In this document: positions 1 to 8,521 of the stretch, piece by piece
How the letters are laid out: every line of letters begins with the position of its first letter
Numbering within the stretch: position 1 is the first letter of the stretch
The notes under the pieces: generated by a model
Seen by the model: the letters and a program-made list of their open reading frames with translations, nothing else
Databases searched by the model: none
Told to the model about the DNA's origin: nothing
Program-made: the position numbers and the translations under genes
Source: Sphingobacterium sp. UGAL515B_05
GTDB lineage: Bacteria; Bacteroidota; Bacteroidia; Sphingobacteriales; Sphingobacteriaceae
Length of the DNA: 64,000 nt
Assembly (NCBI RefSeq): GCF_033097525.1
Contig: NZ_CP109907.1
Location: 5,518,001-5,582,000 of the forward strand
Direction of reading: 5' to 3'

Positions 1-312
1 GAGATAGCCATAAATCGTTTCCACACGCTGCCAGCTTTCCATTTTACCGGGATATGCGAAGTAAATACTGTTAGCTGACGTATGAATGGTTTCGTCAGGA
101 AGCAGGAATCTAGGCCCCTTTGTTTTACAGATTAAAATACGAAAAAAATTACCTCGGAATAGCGGCATGAAAAGCAATTTGCCTTTTGCCTGCTCTTCAA
201 TCCGCATGACGTTAAATAAATCATTTGCAGCTGTGCCAATCCTGAAAGTATCGAAAAATTGACTAATGGTATCGATCCATGGAATTAAAGCCTGTATCTT
301 TTTGTTTTTCAT
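1..312 (-). CDS. AraC-type transcriptional regulator, N-terminal part (cut by window edge)
   Basis: An open frame on the minus strand starts at the ATG at 312 (MKNKKIQALIPWID) and runs off the left edge after 104 codons. The stretch FRILICKTKGPRFLLPDE followed by NSIYFAYPGKMESWQ resembles the cupin-like ligand-binding half of AraC-family regulators, where a 'FxxPGxxHxW' turn is typical. The DNA-binding half would lie outside the window. The overlapping ATG at 316 is in another frame. The family call rests on this short region only, so it is moderate. Confidence 0.6.
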   Translation of the reverse strand, partial: MKNKKIQALIPWIDTISQFFDTFRIGTAANDLFNVMRIEEQAKGKLLFMPLFRGNFFRILICKTKGPRFLLPDETIHTSANSIYFAYPGKMESWQRVETIYGYL

Positions 313-544
313 GCATTAAAGAAATCTATCAAATTTAGCCAATAGCGCGCTATAAAATAAAGAAATTATCAACCTTGACTTAACAACAAGTTTGAAACTC
401 ATTAACAGTCTTTTAAGGAGGACATTTGATAAGTATCTCTATCTATTCAATCAACATTGTTCAATGGAAAAAGGTCTTTATTTCAAAAAGCACCCATCTC
501 TCGACTAGCCATTATTAACTAAATCATATCCAAGTCTTTCATAC

Positions 545-3436
545 CTAGTTATTGCCTTCATTTATCAACCACTTTCTCAAAAGCTCCAGTAATGTTTTTT
601 TGACGAACGGCTTCACAGCAAAATCATCCATTCCACAAGAAATGCACCTTTCCTTTTCGTCCTTAATATTACTGGCTGTCAATGCTATAATTGGCGTATG
701 CATCGTCCCGCCCTCATTTTCCCTAATCAATTCAGTTAATTCATAGCCATTCATTTCAGGCATCTGTATATCCATGAAGATCAAATCAGGATTATTTTCC
801 TTGAACAATTCAAATCCCATTATCCCATCGACCGCTTCTATGATTTCCGCATTGGAAAGAACATTCTGTACAATGGTTCTAGTAAGCAACATATTAAATT
901 TGTTGTCCTCAATAATTAAAATCTTGTATTTTCTTTCCAAAAAGGCCGTTTCTCTTTCGGCATATTTGATGGTTTCTTCATCCTGCTGTAATGCTGCAAC
1001 TAATGTAGAATACAGTTGATTTACTTTAACGGGTTTATTAATACAATGAATAATATGGCTGCTTTCAGCAATAAGGGCTGGGTTGGTCTCAAGAGCGGAT
1101 AACATTAAAACTAGGGGCTGTCCAACTCCTTTGAAAAGTAACTTTTCCCTAATTTTTTTTATCGTATCGATACCGTTCATTATAGGTAGATCATTGTCTA
1201 TAATAATCGCATCATAACACTCACCTTTGGCCAACATTTGAAGAACCTCAAATCCGTTATCGGCCAAGGAGACATTAACTTTCTTCAAATGCAACATCAA
1301 TGCAATATTGGCTCGATCTTCATCTTGTCGGGCAACGATCATAATCTTTAAAGATTCTAAAAGTTTCCATTCGTACACATCCCCTTTTAGCGATCTTAAT
1401 GTTATTTCGAAATAAAATTGACTTCCTTTTCCATATTCACTTTCCAGTTTTAGATTACTATCCATCATTTTTAGCAACTGGTTTGAAATGCTTAGTCCAA
1501 GGCCTGTTCCGCCAAATCTCTTGCTTATTGAAGCATCTTCCTGAGAGGATGCTTCAAATATTTTTTGCTGTTTCTCTGGTTTAATACCTATTCCGCTGTC
1601 CGTTACACTGACGCGCAGCGTGGTGGAGTTTTCGTCCGAAGATAGTACATCGACATTTAGTGCAACACTTCCCTTGTCCGTAAATTTTATTGCATTACTT
1701 AGAAGATTCATGAGCACCTGTTTGAGTCGAAGTGAGTCAACCCAAATATAATGTGGTAGTGATTCTGATAAATTAACCTGAAAATCCAATTTTTTGGCTT
1801 TCCACTGAAAGTCAATCAAACTTGTCACCTGAGCAAACATCTCATACAAATCATTTTTTTCAACCGAAAGCTCCAATTTGCCAGCTTCAATTTTAGAAAA
1901 ATCAAGTATATCGTTTATGATGCTCAAAAGAAGATTAGCAGACTGATCGACAATAGAAACATATTCTTTTTGTGTATCGTCTAGTTTTGTTCGACTCATC
2001 AAATCCGTAAAACCTATAATTCCGTTAAGAGGTGTACGAATTTCATGACTCATGTTGGCGAGAAATTCTGACTTCGCCACGCTACCCTGGTCAGCAAGCT
2101 TCTTCGCTTTCCTTAGCTCTTCTCTCTGAAGAACAATCTTCGTAATGTCTGTGGCAATACCAAGATAACCTATAATCTGACCAGAAATATCCCGCATTGC
2201 AGTAACAGCAAGAGATACGTAAAGTCGCGTAAAATCCTTTTTTATATAGGTCCATTCTCTTTGCTCCGATCCGTAGCGCTCTGCCATCTCGACAAAAACC
2301 CTAAATTCACTAATCGGATACCCAAATTCAATTTCAAGTTCCTTCGCTCGATCCTTAACTTCCCTACTGCTATGAAATAATGTCGGTCTAATTTTACCGA
2401 TCACTTCATTACCTTTATATCCTAATAAATTTTCTGCGCCCCGGTTGAAAAGGGTTATCAACCCTTCTGCGTCAGTTGCTATGATAGCGACTGCAGTAGT
2501 TGCATTCAATACATCTTCGAGCATTTTCTTAGAGCGAATCGATTCCGCCTCAGAGCGTTTACGTTTATCAATATCCTGAAAAGTGCCAAATAGTCGAACG
2601 CACTTCCCTTTTTCAAAAGTTGCTTTCCCTAGTGCTCTAACCCACAAGCTGGTACCCTGATAGGTATCAATTTCTAATTCAAGATCCCACGAAGTTCCCG
2701 TAGAGATTGCACTATTGATAGCCTGAACAATTTTAATCCTATGTTGAGGATCTTTGTAAAACTCAATTGCTGTTTTAATAGTTGGACGATAATCCTTTGG
2801 AACGCCATGAATAATCTTTGTCATTTCAGACCAATCGATATAATCATCAACTAAATCATACTCCCAGCTCCCCACTCTGGCCACCTGACTGGTCATGTCT
2901 AGTGTAGATTTCACATATTCCAATTTACTAGTTAACTGGAAGTGCTGGTTTTTCTCTTGAAGTAAGCCAAGAACTTCTGTGCACAATAATGAAAGAAGAG
3001 TCCGTTGATTATCTGTAAGCTTATTGGGACTTCTATCCATAACGCTTAAAAAACCGACTGTCTTTCCTTCTTGACTGATGAGTGGCACTTCATAATAATA
3101 CAGTATTGCAAAATTTTGAAAAATAACTGAATTGCGCTGCGAATGAGGCTCCATGCTAAGGTCAGGTATTTCTAGCGCGCCGTCTTCATCAAACACATAG
3201 TCCAAAAATACTTTATCGATACTTATATTTCCGTCGACATCATGAAAATAGGTGTGCACAAAATTTTGACTGTTATCAAATAAAGTCAATACTGCCATAT
3301 CGATACTACAGATCAATTTCGCTTTAAGGAGTACTCCAAAAATTTCCTTTTTAATCATATCAGCGACCAATCTATAATCATTATCCGAGATGACATAGTC
3401 ACTATTATCGTTTTTGGGGTACTTTTGATTATGCAT
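545..3436 (-). CDS. hybrid sensor histidine kinase (GAF-PAS-PAS-HisKA-HATPase-REC-REC)
   Basis: A 963-residue cytoplasmic-looking sensor kinase without signal peptide or clear membrane segments. Domains in order: GAF (about 20-160), a PAS_3-like domain (about 180-295, with GSWEYDL), a second PAS (about 305-435), HisKA with the phospho-acceptor His464 in SEFLANMSHEIRTPLNG, a HATPase domain (about 570-685, with NLLSNAIKFTD and GGTGLGLSI) and two receiver domains. Both receivers keep a candidate phospho-Asp: D747 in IIIDNDLPIMNG and D889 in LIFMDIQMPEMNG. No Hpt or DNA-binding output domain is present, so the signal must leave through a separate phosphotransfer protein or response regulator, and none is encoded nearby. 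The gene stands alone. Substrate or signal cannot be told; soluble GAF/PAS sensors usually read redox or small cytosolic ligands. Confidence 0.93.
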   Translation of the reverse strand: MHNQKYPKNDNSDYVISDNDYRLVADMIKKEIFGVLLKAKLICSIDMAVLTLFDNSQNFVHTYFHDVDGNISIDKVFLDYVFDEDGALEIPDLSMEPHSQRNSVIFQNFAILYYYEVPLISQEGKTVGFLSVMDRSPNKLTDNQRTLLSLLCTEVLGLLQEKNQHFQLTSKLEYVKSTLDMTSQVARVGSWEYDLVDDYIDWSEMTKIIHGVPKDYRPTIKTAIEFYKDPQHRIKIVQAINSAISTGTSWDLELEIDTYQGTSLWVRALGKATFEKGKCVRLFGTFQDIDKRKRSEAESIRSKKMLEDVLNATTAVAIIATDAEGLITLFNRGAENLLGYKGNEVIGKIRPTLFHSSREVKDRAKELEIEFGYPISEFRVFVEMAERYGSEQREWTYIKKDFTRLYVSLAVTAMRDISGQIIGYLGIATDITKIVLQREELRKAKKLADQGSVAKSEFLANMSHEIRTPLNGIIGFTDLMSRTKLDDTQKEYVSIVDQSANLLLSIINDILDFSKIEAGKLELSVEKNDLYEMFAQVTSLIDFQWKAKKLDFQVNLSESLPHYIWVDSLRLKQVLMNLLSNAIKFTDKGSVALNVDVLSSDENSTTLRVSVTDSGIGIKPEKQQKIFEASSQEDASISKRFGGTGLGLSISNQLLKMMDSNLKLESEYGKGSQFYFEITLRSLKGDVYEWKLLESLKIMIVARQDEDRANIALMLHLKKVNVSLADNGFEVLQMLAKGECYDAIIIDNDLPIMNGIDTIKKIREKLLFKGVGQPLVLMLSALETNPALIAESSHIIHCINKPVKVNQLYSTLVAALQQDEETIKYAERETAFLERKYKILIIEDNKFNMLLTRTIVQNVLSNAEIIEAVDGIMGFELFKENNPDLIFMDIQMPEMNGYELTELIRENEGGTMHTPIIALTASNIKDEKERCISCGMDDFAVKPFVKKTLLELLRKWLINEGNN

Positions 3437-3555
3437 AAAGTTGTAATATGCTATAGAAATTTAAAGTTTATAACAAAACAACAATTTTATTTGAATAGTT
3501 TTTTAATAAAAAAAGAATTAATTCAAATTAAAATATTTTAAAAAAACTAGGCCGA

Positions 3556-3983
3556 CGCGGAATCATGCGTCATCAGTTCTCTTAAGTTCCATTGCATCAA
3601 AGACTTTGATCCGCCCTGCATGCATATCAACTGTTGGCTAAAACCGGGCGGCAGTTTTGTGTTTTCTGTTGAGCATCCGATATTCACTGCTAGACCCGAC
3701 TAAGACTGGATCTACGATGCAGCCGGAAACAAATTTTAATGGCCCGTAGACCATTACTTTGGAGAAGGAAAGCAGGAAACACATTTTTTTACAAAACAAT
3801 GTAATAAAATAACATAGGACACTTATCACATACCTTAAATCCCTGCTGGCCCATAACTTTGAGATCAATTAAGTTACTGAACCACAGCCTAACATGGAGA
3901 TGGTTAACCGTGTTGCCTGAATCGCAGACGAACTCAAAAGCCCTATGATCGTGATTGTGTCGGCACAAAAAAGGCTGGAATAA
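3556..3983 (+). pseudogene. decayed 3' copy of the class I methyltransferase gene found at 14241-14981
   Basis: From about 3566 (TGCGTCATCAG) the plus strand follows the second half of the methyltransferase gene at 14565-14981 almost base for base, for example TTTGTGTTTTCTGTTGAGCA in both. The 5' half with the SAM-binding motif is missing. In-frame stops replace sense codons: TAA at 3701-3703 (CAA in the intact copy) and TAA at 3737-3739 (TAC in the intact copy). An extra base in the T-run near 3784-3790 shifts the frame, and further stops follow. This is a dead gene fragment from a segmental duplication that includes downstream DNA. Which locus is ancestral is inferred from the intact reading frame at 14241. 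Confidence 0.9.
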
Positions 3984-4137
3984 ACCAGCCCTGATATATA
4001 TAGTTATGATCCCAATAATGGGATAGTCGGTTTCATAAAAATGCTGGCCTAACAAGTGTAAATCAAGCCAGCCAAAGCAATCTTCTCATTTTTCGTATAA
4101 GAAACAATTGGAATGTCTTACTCGTTTGAAAAAAATA

Positions 4138-4171
4138 AAAAAACCTTGAGGAGGGGATCTCAAGGTTTTTT
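4138..4171. terminator. bidirectional-looking terminator hairpin in copy A
   Basis: The stem AAACCTTGAG (4141-4150) pairs with CTCAAGGTTT (4159-4168) around an 8-base loop. It has an A-run before and a T-run after, so it can stop transcription from either side. The same hairpin recurs at 15044-15074. Confidence 0.75.
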
Positions 4172-4404
4172 ACTACCTGTTATTAACCTAATTTATGAAA
4201 GTACTCTTATAACAATGGTTAGTTCGCCTTCGTTTGATCTTTTCATAAAAAAGTTGATTTCGTCGCTTCGGCCTTACAATTATTTTTATTTAAATGAGAG
4301 CTTATTCAAAATGGTATTGTCTAAGACCAACTTAACCTATAAAAAAAGAAAAGGCTACTTAGATATTATCTCAGTGGCCTTAAAATCTTATATTGTAATC
4401 TGTT

Positions 4405-5319
4405 TTATTTTCCTTTAGCCTTCTCTGCCTCAATCTGCTTTACAAACTCTACAGTGACGTCCGCTAATTCGGCTATCTCCGATATCGAAAACTTATTCGA
4501 AGACAAAAGATTTGTTATTACTTCCGCCTTTCCTTCGGCTTTTCCCTCAGCCATTGCTTTTTCGCGCGCTCGTTTCAATTGCTCCTCCTGACTACTTCGG
4601 ATACTCTCGGCATCCCATTTATTCCTTAAACTAACGTTGTACATCTCTCGTTCCTCCGGTTTTAGTTTGCTATATTCCGCTAACTGAAATAACTTCTCAA
4701 AAATAGGCTTACGCAAATAAGTGGAAAGTCCATTTAGTGAAGACATATTTTTGAGTACATAAAGCCAACGATCTAAATCATTAATTAACTCTGCTTCAGC
4801 TTTAACAAAGTTAACCAATTCCGCATATATAAAGCCTAGATCGTCATAAAATATTTTATCATGATCTCGATAACATAAACAAATATCGTGCAGAAAATAC
4901 TTCTCATCCCCCGCATCAGGCATTGCAAATCCATCCATCAGTACAATGATATAAACTTCACTAATTGCATAATTCCAAGCCCTTCGGTTGCCTTTGGGTG
5001 CCTGATCCGCAATCAATTTACTGCTGTAATAAAGCATGCGCTTTTTCAAATTATCCTGCGCCGTGCGCTGCACTTCAATAATAAAACGTTTGCCATTGTC
5101 TGCCGTACAGGTCAGATCAAAAATAACGGTACCGATATCCTCTGTATCCCCGACATGCTCATTTTTGTTATAATACAGGTCGGCAATAATCTTGCGGCCT
5201 CTAAACAGTTCGTTTAAGAAAGCGATCAGAAGATCTTTATTGGTATCTGATCCGAAAACTTTTTTAAATCCATAATCTGTTGTAATATCGATATATTTCG
5301 ACTGTTTCAACTCCCTCAT
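4405..5319 (-). CDS. Rpn-family recombination-promoting nuclease / putative transposase
   Basis: A 304-residue protein of the Rpn (formerly transposase_31 / PD-(D/E)XK transposase) family. The N-terminus TTDYGFKKVFGSD is the usual family opening. The nuclease core is visible around residues 70-90 as FDLTCTADNGKRFIIEVQ, giving the D...E-x-Q form of the PD-(D/E)XK site. The C-terminus carries the short repeat GKAEGKAE and a helix-rich tail (FSISEIAELADVTVEFVKQIE) typical of the family. Known E. coli Rpn proteins are DNA endonucleases that stimulate RecA-independent recombination; these genes are also often tagged as mobile. Here it stands alone between a duplicated segment and a dnaE stump, with no terminal repeats that I can see. 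Confidence 0.88.
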   Translation of the reverse strand: MRELKQSKYIDITTDYGFKKVFGSDTNKDLLIAFLNELFRGRKIIADLYYNKNEHVGDTEDIGTVIFDLTCTADNGKRFIIEVQRTAQDNLKKRMLYYSSKLIADQAPKGNRRAWNYAISEVYIIVLMDGFAMPDAGDEKYFLHDICLCYRDHDKIFYDDLGFIYAELVNFVKAEAELINDLDRWLYVLKNMSSLNGLSTYLRKPIFEKLFQLAEYSKLKPEEREMYNVSLRNKWDAESIRSSQEEQLKRAREKAMAEGKAEGKAEVITNLLSSNKFSISEIAELADVTVEFVKQIEAEKAKGK

Positions 5320-5365
5320 AATACATTGTTTTTAAATTGGTTAACAATGCAAATATAAGTAAAAA

Positions 5366-5402
5366 AACATTTTAATGCTAATATTTTTAGCATTAAAATG
5401 TT
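5366..5402 (-). terminator. 16-bp-arm hairpin with T-run on minus strand
   Basis: AACATTTTAATGCTAA (5366-5381) and TTAGCATTAAAATGTT (5387-5402) are perfect inverted arms around a 5-base loop. Read on the minus strand the hairpin is followed by seven T, so it should end leftward transcription from the dnaE remnant. It lies 47 bp upstream of the Rpn gene start, so a role in Rpn control is also possible. Confidence 0.65.
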
Positions 5403-5451
5403 AGTATGTCTATGAATTAAAATAAGTTCCCCGATGAAGATCATTTCCGTC

Positions 5452-5991
5452 CTATTCACTCCTCGGATCGGGTTTTAGCGGCATCTTGGCACAGCGGATC
5501 ACCTCAACGGAAGGGCAACCGTATTCCAGGACAACTTTGCCTTCAACCAAATAGACTCCTGCCTCACGGAGTGAATATTTGGCTAGGCTCTGCGGGAAAT
5601 GGACGGTATCAAAAAATCGTCCCTCGGCATCGAGGAAAGTACCAAATTTCATCAGGTCGCCACGCTTGGTCTTCACAAATTTCTCACAAACAAAATCCCC
5701 CACCACACGCACTATCTTCCCTTCATGCAGATGGAGTTCCCGAGCGGGCATATCGCCCCGGTAATCGCTTTTGGTAAGATCAAATAGCGTACCCGTTACG
5801 CAAAAGCCAATTAGCTCCATCTCGTCGTAATAATCCTCCAAGATATCTTCTTCCAAAGGCGGAAGAATAGGCTTGCGACTCTCGGCCTCAAAGAGGGCCA
5901 TACTTGCTGCGACAGGCTTATGCTTGCTCATCATCAGGTGGGCCGCCCACAGCAATTGCTTTTTCCCGTTCCCGTAAAGCCGGACATCATC
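5452..5991 (-). pseudogene. C-terminal remnant of a DNA polymerase III alpha subunit (DnaE-type)
   Basis: The frame reads DDVRLYGNGKKQLLWAAH, then an acidic linker (LPPLEEDILEDYYDEMELIGF) and an OB-fold-like tail ending FFDTVHFPQSLAKYS...GVYLVEGKVV..GCPSVEVIRC. This matches the end of the alternative DnaE proteins of Bacteroidota, which are about 1000 residues and normally sit beside an ImuB-like polymerase. Only about 180 codons remain. Upstream of 5991 the frame no longer resembles DnaE and there is no credible start, polymerase core or PHP domain. No imuB-like gene is visible. I read this as a 3' gene stump left after a rearrangement. The internal TTG at 5955 is unlikely to be a real start. 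Confidence 0.8.
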
Positions 5992-6626
5992 CGTCGGAGC
6001 ACATCGGCGTCGGCCATATCGAGTCCACTGTAGGCATGCGCATGCCTATAAACCCATGAAAGGAAATCTGGAGCAATTGCTCGCTCGAATCTGCACAACT
6101 CCACTTTGGGAGGACGATTTATTGTCAATAGACGATGCGCTATTATTGGTAGGTACAAAAGCGTGCAAGATGATTGGATCTTGTTGGTAAAGCAGAAAAG
6201 GGGGAAATAAAAAGCCTCCTTATTAATCGTTAAGGGAGGCAATGTTAGCTACATGCTCGCTTTGAATAAATGTTAAATCTGCTTTGGGCTTCGATCTACT
6301 TTAGATCAGTAATTATAACTTTCCTCACCATCTTTAAGTGCTGCTTTTCTCAAATATTTTTTTGGCAAAACAGTATGGCTTTTGATATTGTTATCTATTA
6401 AAATTTTATAAAATGTAGAGAAATATGATTGCATCTGTATTTTAGTTTTTCCGCTCGAACTATTTTATTGGAAACTCAACGCATAATTTTGATGTACAAA
6501 TTTCAATTCTCCAACCCGCTCACTTTGGATTTTCCTTCACAAAGAGGTACATTGCAAAAAAATTGATAAGACTGACGAATTATTTTGTAAAGTCGGTTGA
6601 GTTACTTTCCTTCAAAACAATTTAAT
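5992..6626. other. intergenic region without a clear gene
   Basis: A 44-codon frame (6057-6191, MKGNLEQLLARICTTPLWED) overlaps the rearranged end of the dnaE stump and has no recognisable relative. A hairpin (GCCTCC at 6214-6219, GGAGGC at 6235-6240) would be followed by TTTTTATTT on the minus strand, like a leftward terminator, but no leftward gene ends here now. The rest is AT-rich and shows nothing I can name. Confidence 0.5.
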
Positions 6627-7154
6627 ATGAAAAATCACATAATTACTGGAATATTTTTGCTTCTGTTCACAAATTTAGCATTTTCACAATATTTCACCCT
6701 AGCTCCAATAGGTTTCGTCTCTAAAGAGAATCTAGATTATACCGTAGTGGAAGTTGCTGGCGCTAAACAGCAAGAACTTTACGATAACGTACTAAAGTCG
6801 ATCAATAGCTTATATTCCAATCCCAAAGAAGGCCTGACTTTGGTTCCTGGGCAGGCGATCACTTTAGCAGCTTACCAACACAGGGGACTTAAAACATCCG
6901 CTATTGCTTACTATGATGTCAATTACACCTTGTCTTTTTTGTTTAAAGATGGAAAAATAAGAATCAATAGTCCAACTTTTAATGCTCAAATTATGAACTA
7001 CAATGGCACTTGGAATAAAATGGACGTGAAAAAATTTTATTTCAAAGGTAACGGTAACACAAAAAGAGAGAAAAGCCATCAATTCGTAAACGCGTACTTT
7101 AATGGCCTGATCAAATCCATTCTTGAAAAATCCACCAATATTGATAATTGGTAG
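6627..7154 (+). CDS. secreted protein, DUF4468-like
   Basis: I start it at the ATG at 6627 because it opens a clean Sec signal peptide (MKNHIITGIFLLLFTNLAFS, cleavage before QYF); the TTG at 6597 would add ten residues before it. The mature part is about 155 residues. The order 'DYTVVEVAGAKQQELYDNVLKSI' then a hydrophobic strand and a closing helix resembles the DUF4468 / TBP-like-fold secreted proteins common in Bacteroidota, which have no known function. The match is by pattern, so the family name is tentative. The gene stands alone, 69 bp ahead of the Nudix gene. Confidence 0.65.
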   Translation: MKNHIITGIFLLLFTNLAFSQYFTLAPIGFVSKENLDYTVVEVAGAKQQELYDNVLKSINSLYSNPKEGLTLVPGQAITLAAYQHRGLKTSAIAYYDVNYTLSFLFKDGKIRINSPTFNAQIMNYNGTWNKMDVKKFYFKGNGNTKREKSHQFVNAYFNGLIKSILEKSTNIDNW

Positions 7155-7223
7155 TTCATTTATTCAGGCAACGTGCATGCAATTGATGGATAAAAAGAAA
7201 CCTTGAATTAAATATTGATCATT

Positions 7224-7637
7224 ATGGATCTTATCACAGTTGTCTGCGGAATTATATTCAAAGATGATCTTGTTCTGATCTGTCGACGGAAACCAGAAAA
7301 ATCTTTAGGCGGTTATTGGGAATTTCCTGGAGGTAAGGTGGAGGAAGCAGAGACTCACGAGGATTCGTTAAAACGGGAATTAATGGAAGAACTTAATTTG
7401 GACGTGAATATTAAAAAGTACTTTTTTAATACAGTTCACCATTACGAAAAAATCACAATTGAATTGATCTCGTTCATTTGTGAGACCGAGAATATAGCTT
7501 CAGAGTCGACCGATCATGATCAACTCGAGTGGGTAAAGGTTATTGATCTATTAAACTGGAAGCTTGCTCCTGCTGATATTCCTATTGCAAAGGAATTGAT
7601 GGAAGAATTTAATGATCCTTTTGACGGAGAAGAGTAA
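7224..7637 (+). CDS. mutT: Nudix hydrolase, MutT-type (8-oxo-dGTP diphosphatase-like)
   Basis: A 137-residue protein. The Nudix box is present as GGKVEEAETHEDSLKRELMEEL (G-x5-E-x7-RE-x2-EE), with the metal-binding REL-M-EE glutamates intact; the usual following Gly is Asn. GGYWEFPGGK just before it is the typical MutT approach. MutT enzymes cleave 8-oxo-dGTP to the monophosphate and so keep oxidised guanine out of DNA. I prefer the ATG at 7224 (MDLITVVCGIIF) over the TTG at 7215. Small size and lack of extra domains fit MutT rather than MutY-linked forms, though some relatives act on other nucleotides. Confidence 0.85.
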   Translation: MDLITVVCGIIFKDDLVLICRRKPEKSLGGYWEFPGGKVEEAETHEDSLKRELMEELNLDVNIKKYFFNTVHHYEKITIELISFICETENIASESTDHDQLEWVKVIDLLNWKLAPADIPIAKELMEEFNDPFDGEE

Positions 7638-7660
7638 ATCAAACATATCATCGAATCAAT

Positions 7661-7816
7661 ATGGCAGCTATAGATCATCCTGAAAACGAATTGCACCTTT
7701 ATATAAATAGTAAGCCAGTTTATAAACGGAAGTTAGATACTTATGAATTTGAAATTTTCGATAGCGCAGCATACCGAGTAAAGGAAATTATTAGATGGAG
7801 TGGTCGTATATATTAA
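7661..7816 (+). CDS. small hypothetical protein (51 aa)
   Basis: An ATG frame of 51 codons (MAAIDHPENELHLYINSKPVYKR...), 23 bp after mutT and overlapping the start of the next gene by 22 bp in another frame. It is charged and soluble in character with no motif I recognise. The tight packing suggests a short operon, but it may be a remnant. Confidence 0.35.
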   Translation: MAAIDHPENELHLYINSKPVYKRKLDTYEFEIFDSAAYRVKEIIRWSGRIY

Positions 7817-8160
7817 AACACTGGGGGGGTACCTTATTGCTTCCGGCAGCATTCCTCACTATATATGCAGGAATTGAGAGTAAGGATATTATAGATAATC
7901 TTTTTCTATTTCCTTATTTTTTGATCATCGCGGCTATCTATTCTCTACCGACTTTATTGGTCTATATTTTAGCATTCTATTTACTGAATCGTTATAAAGT
8001 TGATCTAAGATTGGCAAAGCTCATTTTGATTATAATAACTGTTGTTGGAATTTGCGTGACATCTTATCTAATATCGAAAACTATGAGCTTAGAATTCGTC
8101 ATTACGTATTGCGTTTCCACCACTCTTTGCGGTGTATTTTTTAAATTTAAAAAGACATAA
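7795..8160 (+). CDS. small integral membrane protein of unknown function
   Basis: 121 residues with about four hydrophobic segments (LLLPAAFLTIYAGI, FLFPYFLIIAAIYSLPTLLVY, LILIIITVVGICV, and a shorter one near the C-terminus). It ends in a short basic tail, KFKKT. No known family is evident. It overlaps the preceding small frame, so it may be cotranscribed with mutT. Confidence 0.5.
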   Translation: MEWSYILKHWGGTLLLPAAFLTIYAGIESKDIIDNLFLFPYFLIIAAIYSLPTLLVYILAFYLLNRYKVDLRLAKLILIIITVVGICVTSYLISKTMSLEFVITYCVSTTLCGVFFKFKKT

Positions 8161-8521
8161 TTCAAATTTTGGTTGGTACTGGACACGCTGCAATATTTAG
8201 AACATTTTTCGAAATGGATAAAAGTTTTGAGTTAGTAGACCTGACAAAAATTTTAAACTGAGATCAATAAATCAGGATCGGTCGTTTGAATAACATTTAA
8301 ATAAAGTCTTATTGTATAAATAATTTAGTGATCCTATTTGTACTATCCTTAGTAACCATTTCTTTAACTTAGAAATGGCTACTAAGGTGCACGGCTAACT
8401 TAAGACAAAAAATATTGAATTTTATAGGAATCTAACGTGTTACTAAATTTTTCGCAGGCATACTGCCTACTCCAAAAGCACAGTTGAAAATAAAGGGCAT
8501 TCGGATGAAAAGACAATTGAA
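8161..8521. other. intergenic region with a long hairpin
   Basis: No reading frame of interest. It contains one strong inverted repeat: CTTAGTAACCATTTCT (8348-8363) and AGAAATGGCTACTAAG (8371-8386), 16-bp arms with a single mismatch and a 7-base loop. There is no T-run on either side, so it is not a standard terminator. It lies between converging transcripts (the membrane protein from the left, pgl from the right). Confidence 0.6.

Larger units (their letters stand above)
3556..4320. repeat. segmental duplication, copy A (partner at 14560-15224)
   Basis: Similarity continues past the dead gene through a shared terminator hairpin and roughly 150 bp beyond it, up to GAGAGCTTATTCAAAATGGTAT versus the corresponding bases before 15224. 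Copy A carries about 90 extra bases (4042-4131), flanked by A-runs, that copy B lacks. That insert contains a small inverted repeat, GCTGGC at 4043-4048 and GCCAGC at 4067-4072. Each copy ends just before the 3' end of a minus-strand gene (4405 and 15243). Confidence 0.88.

Noticed and set aside
4113..4418. 101-codon plus-strand frame in the duplicated segment
   Set aside because: It runs through the terminator hairpin and into the Rpn 3' end, has no family resemblance and is not open in copy B.
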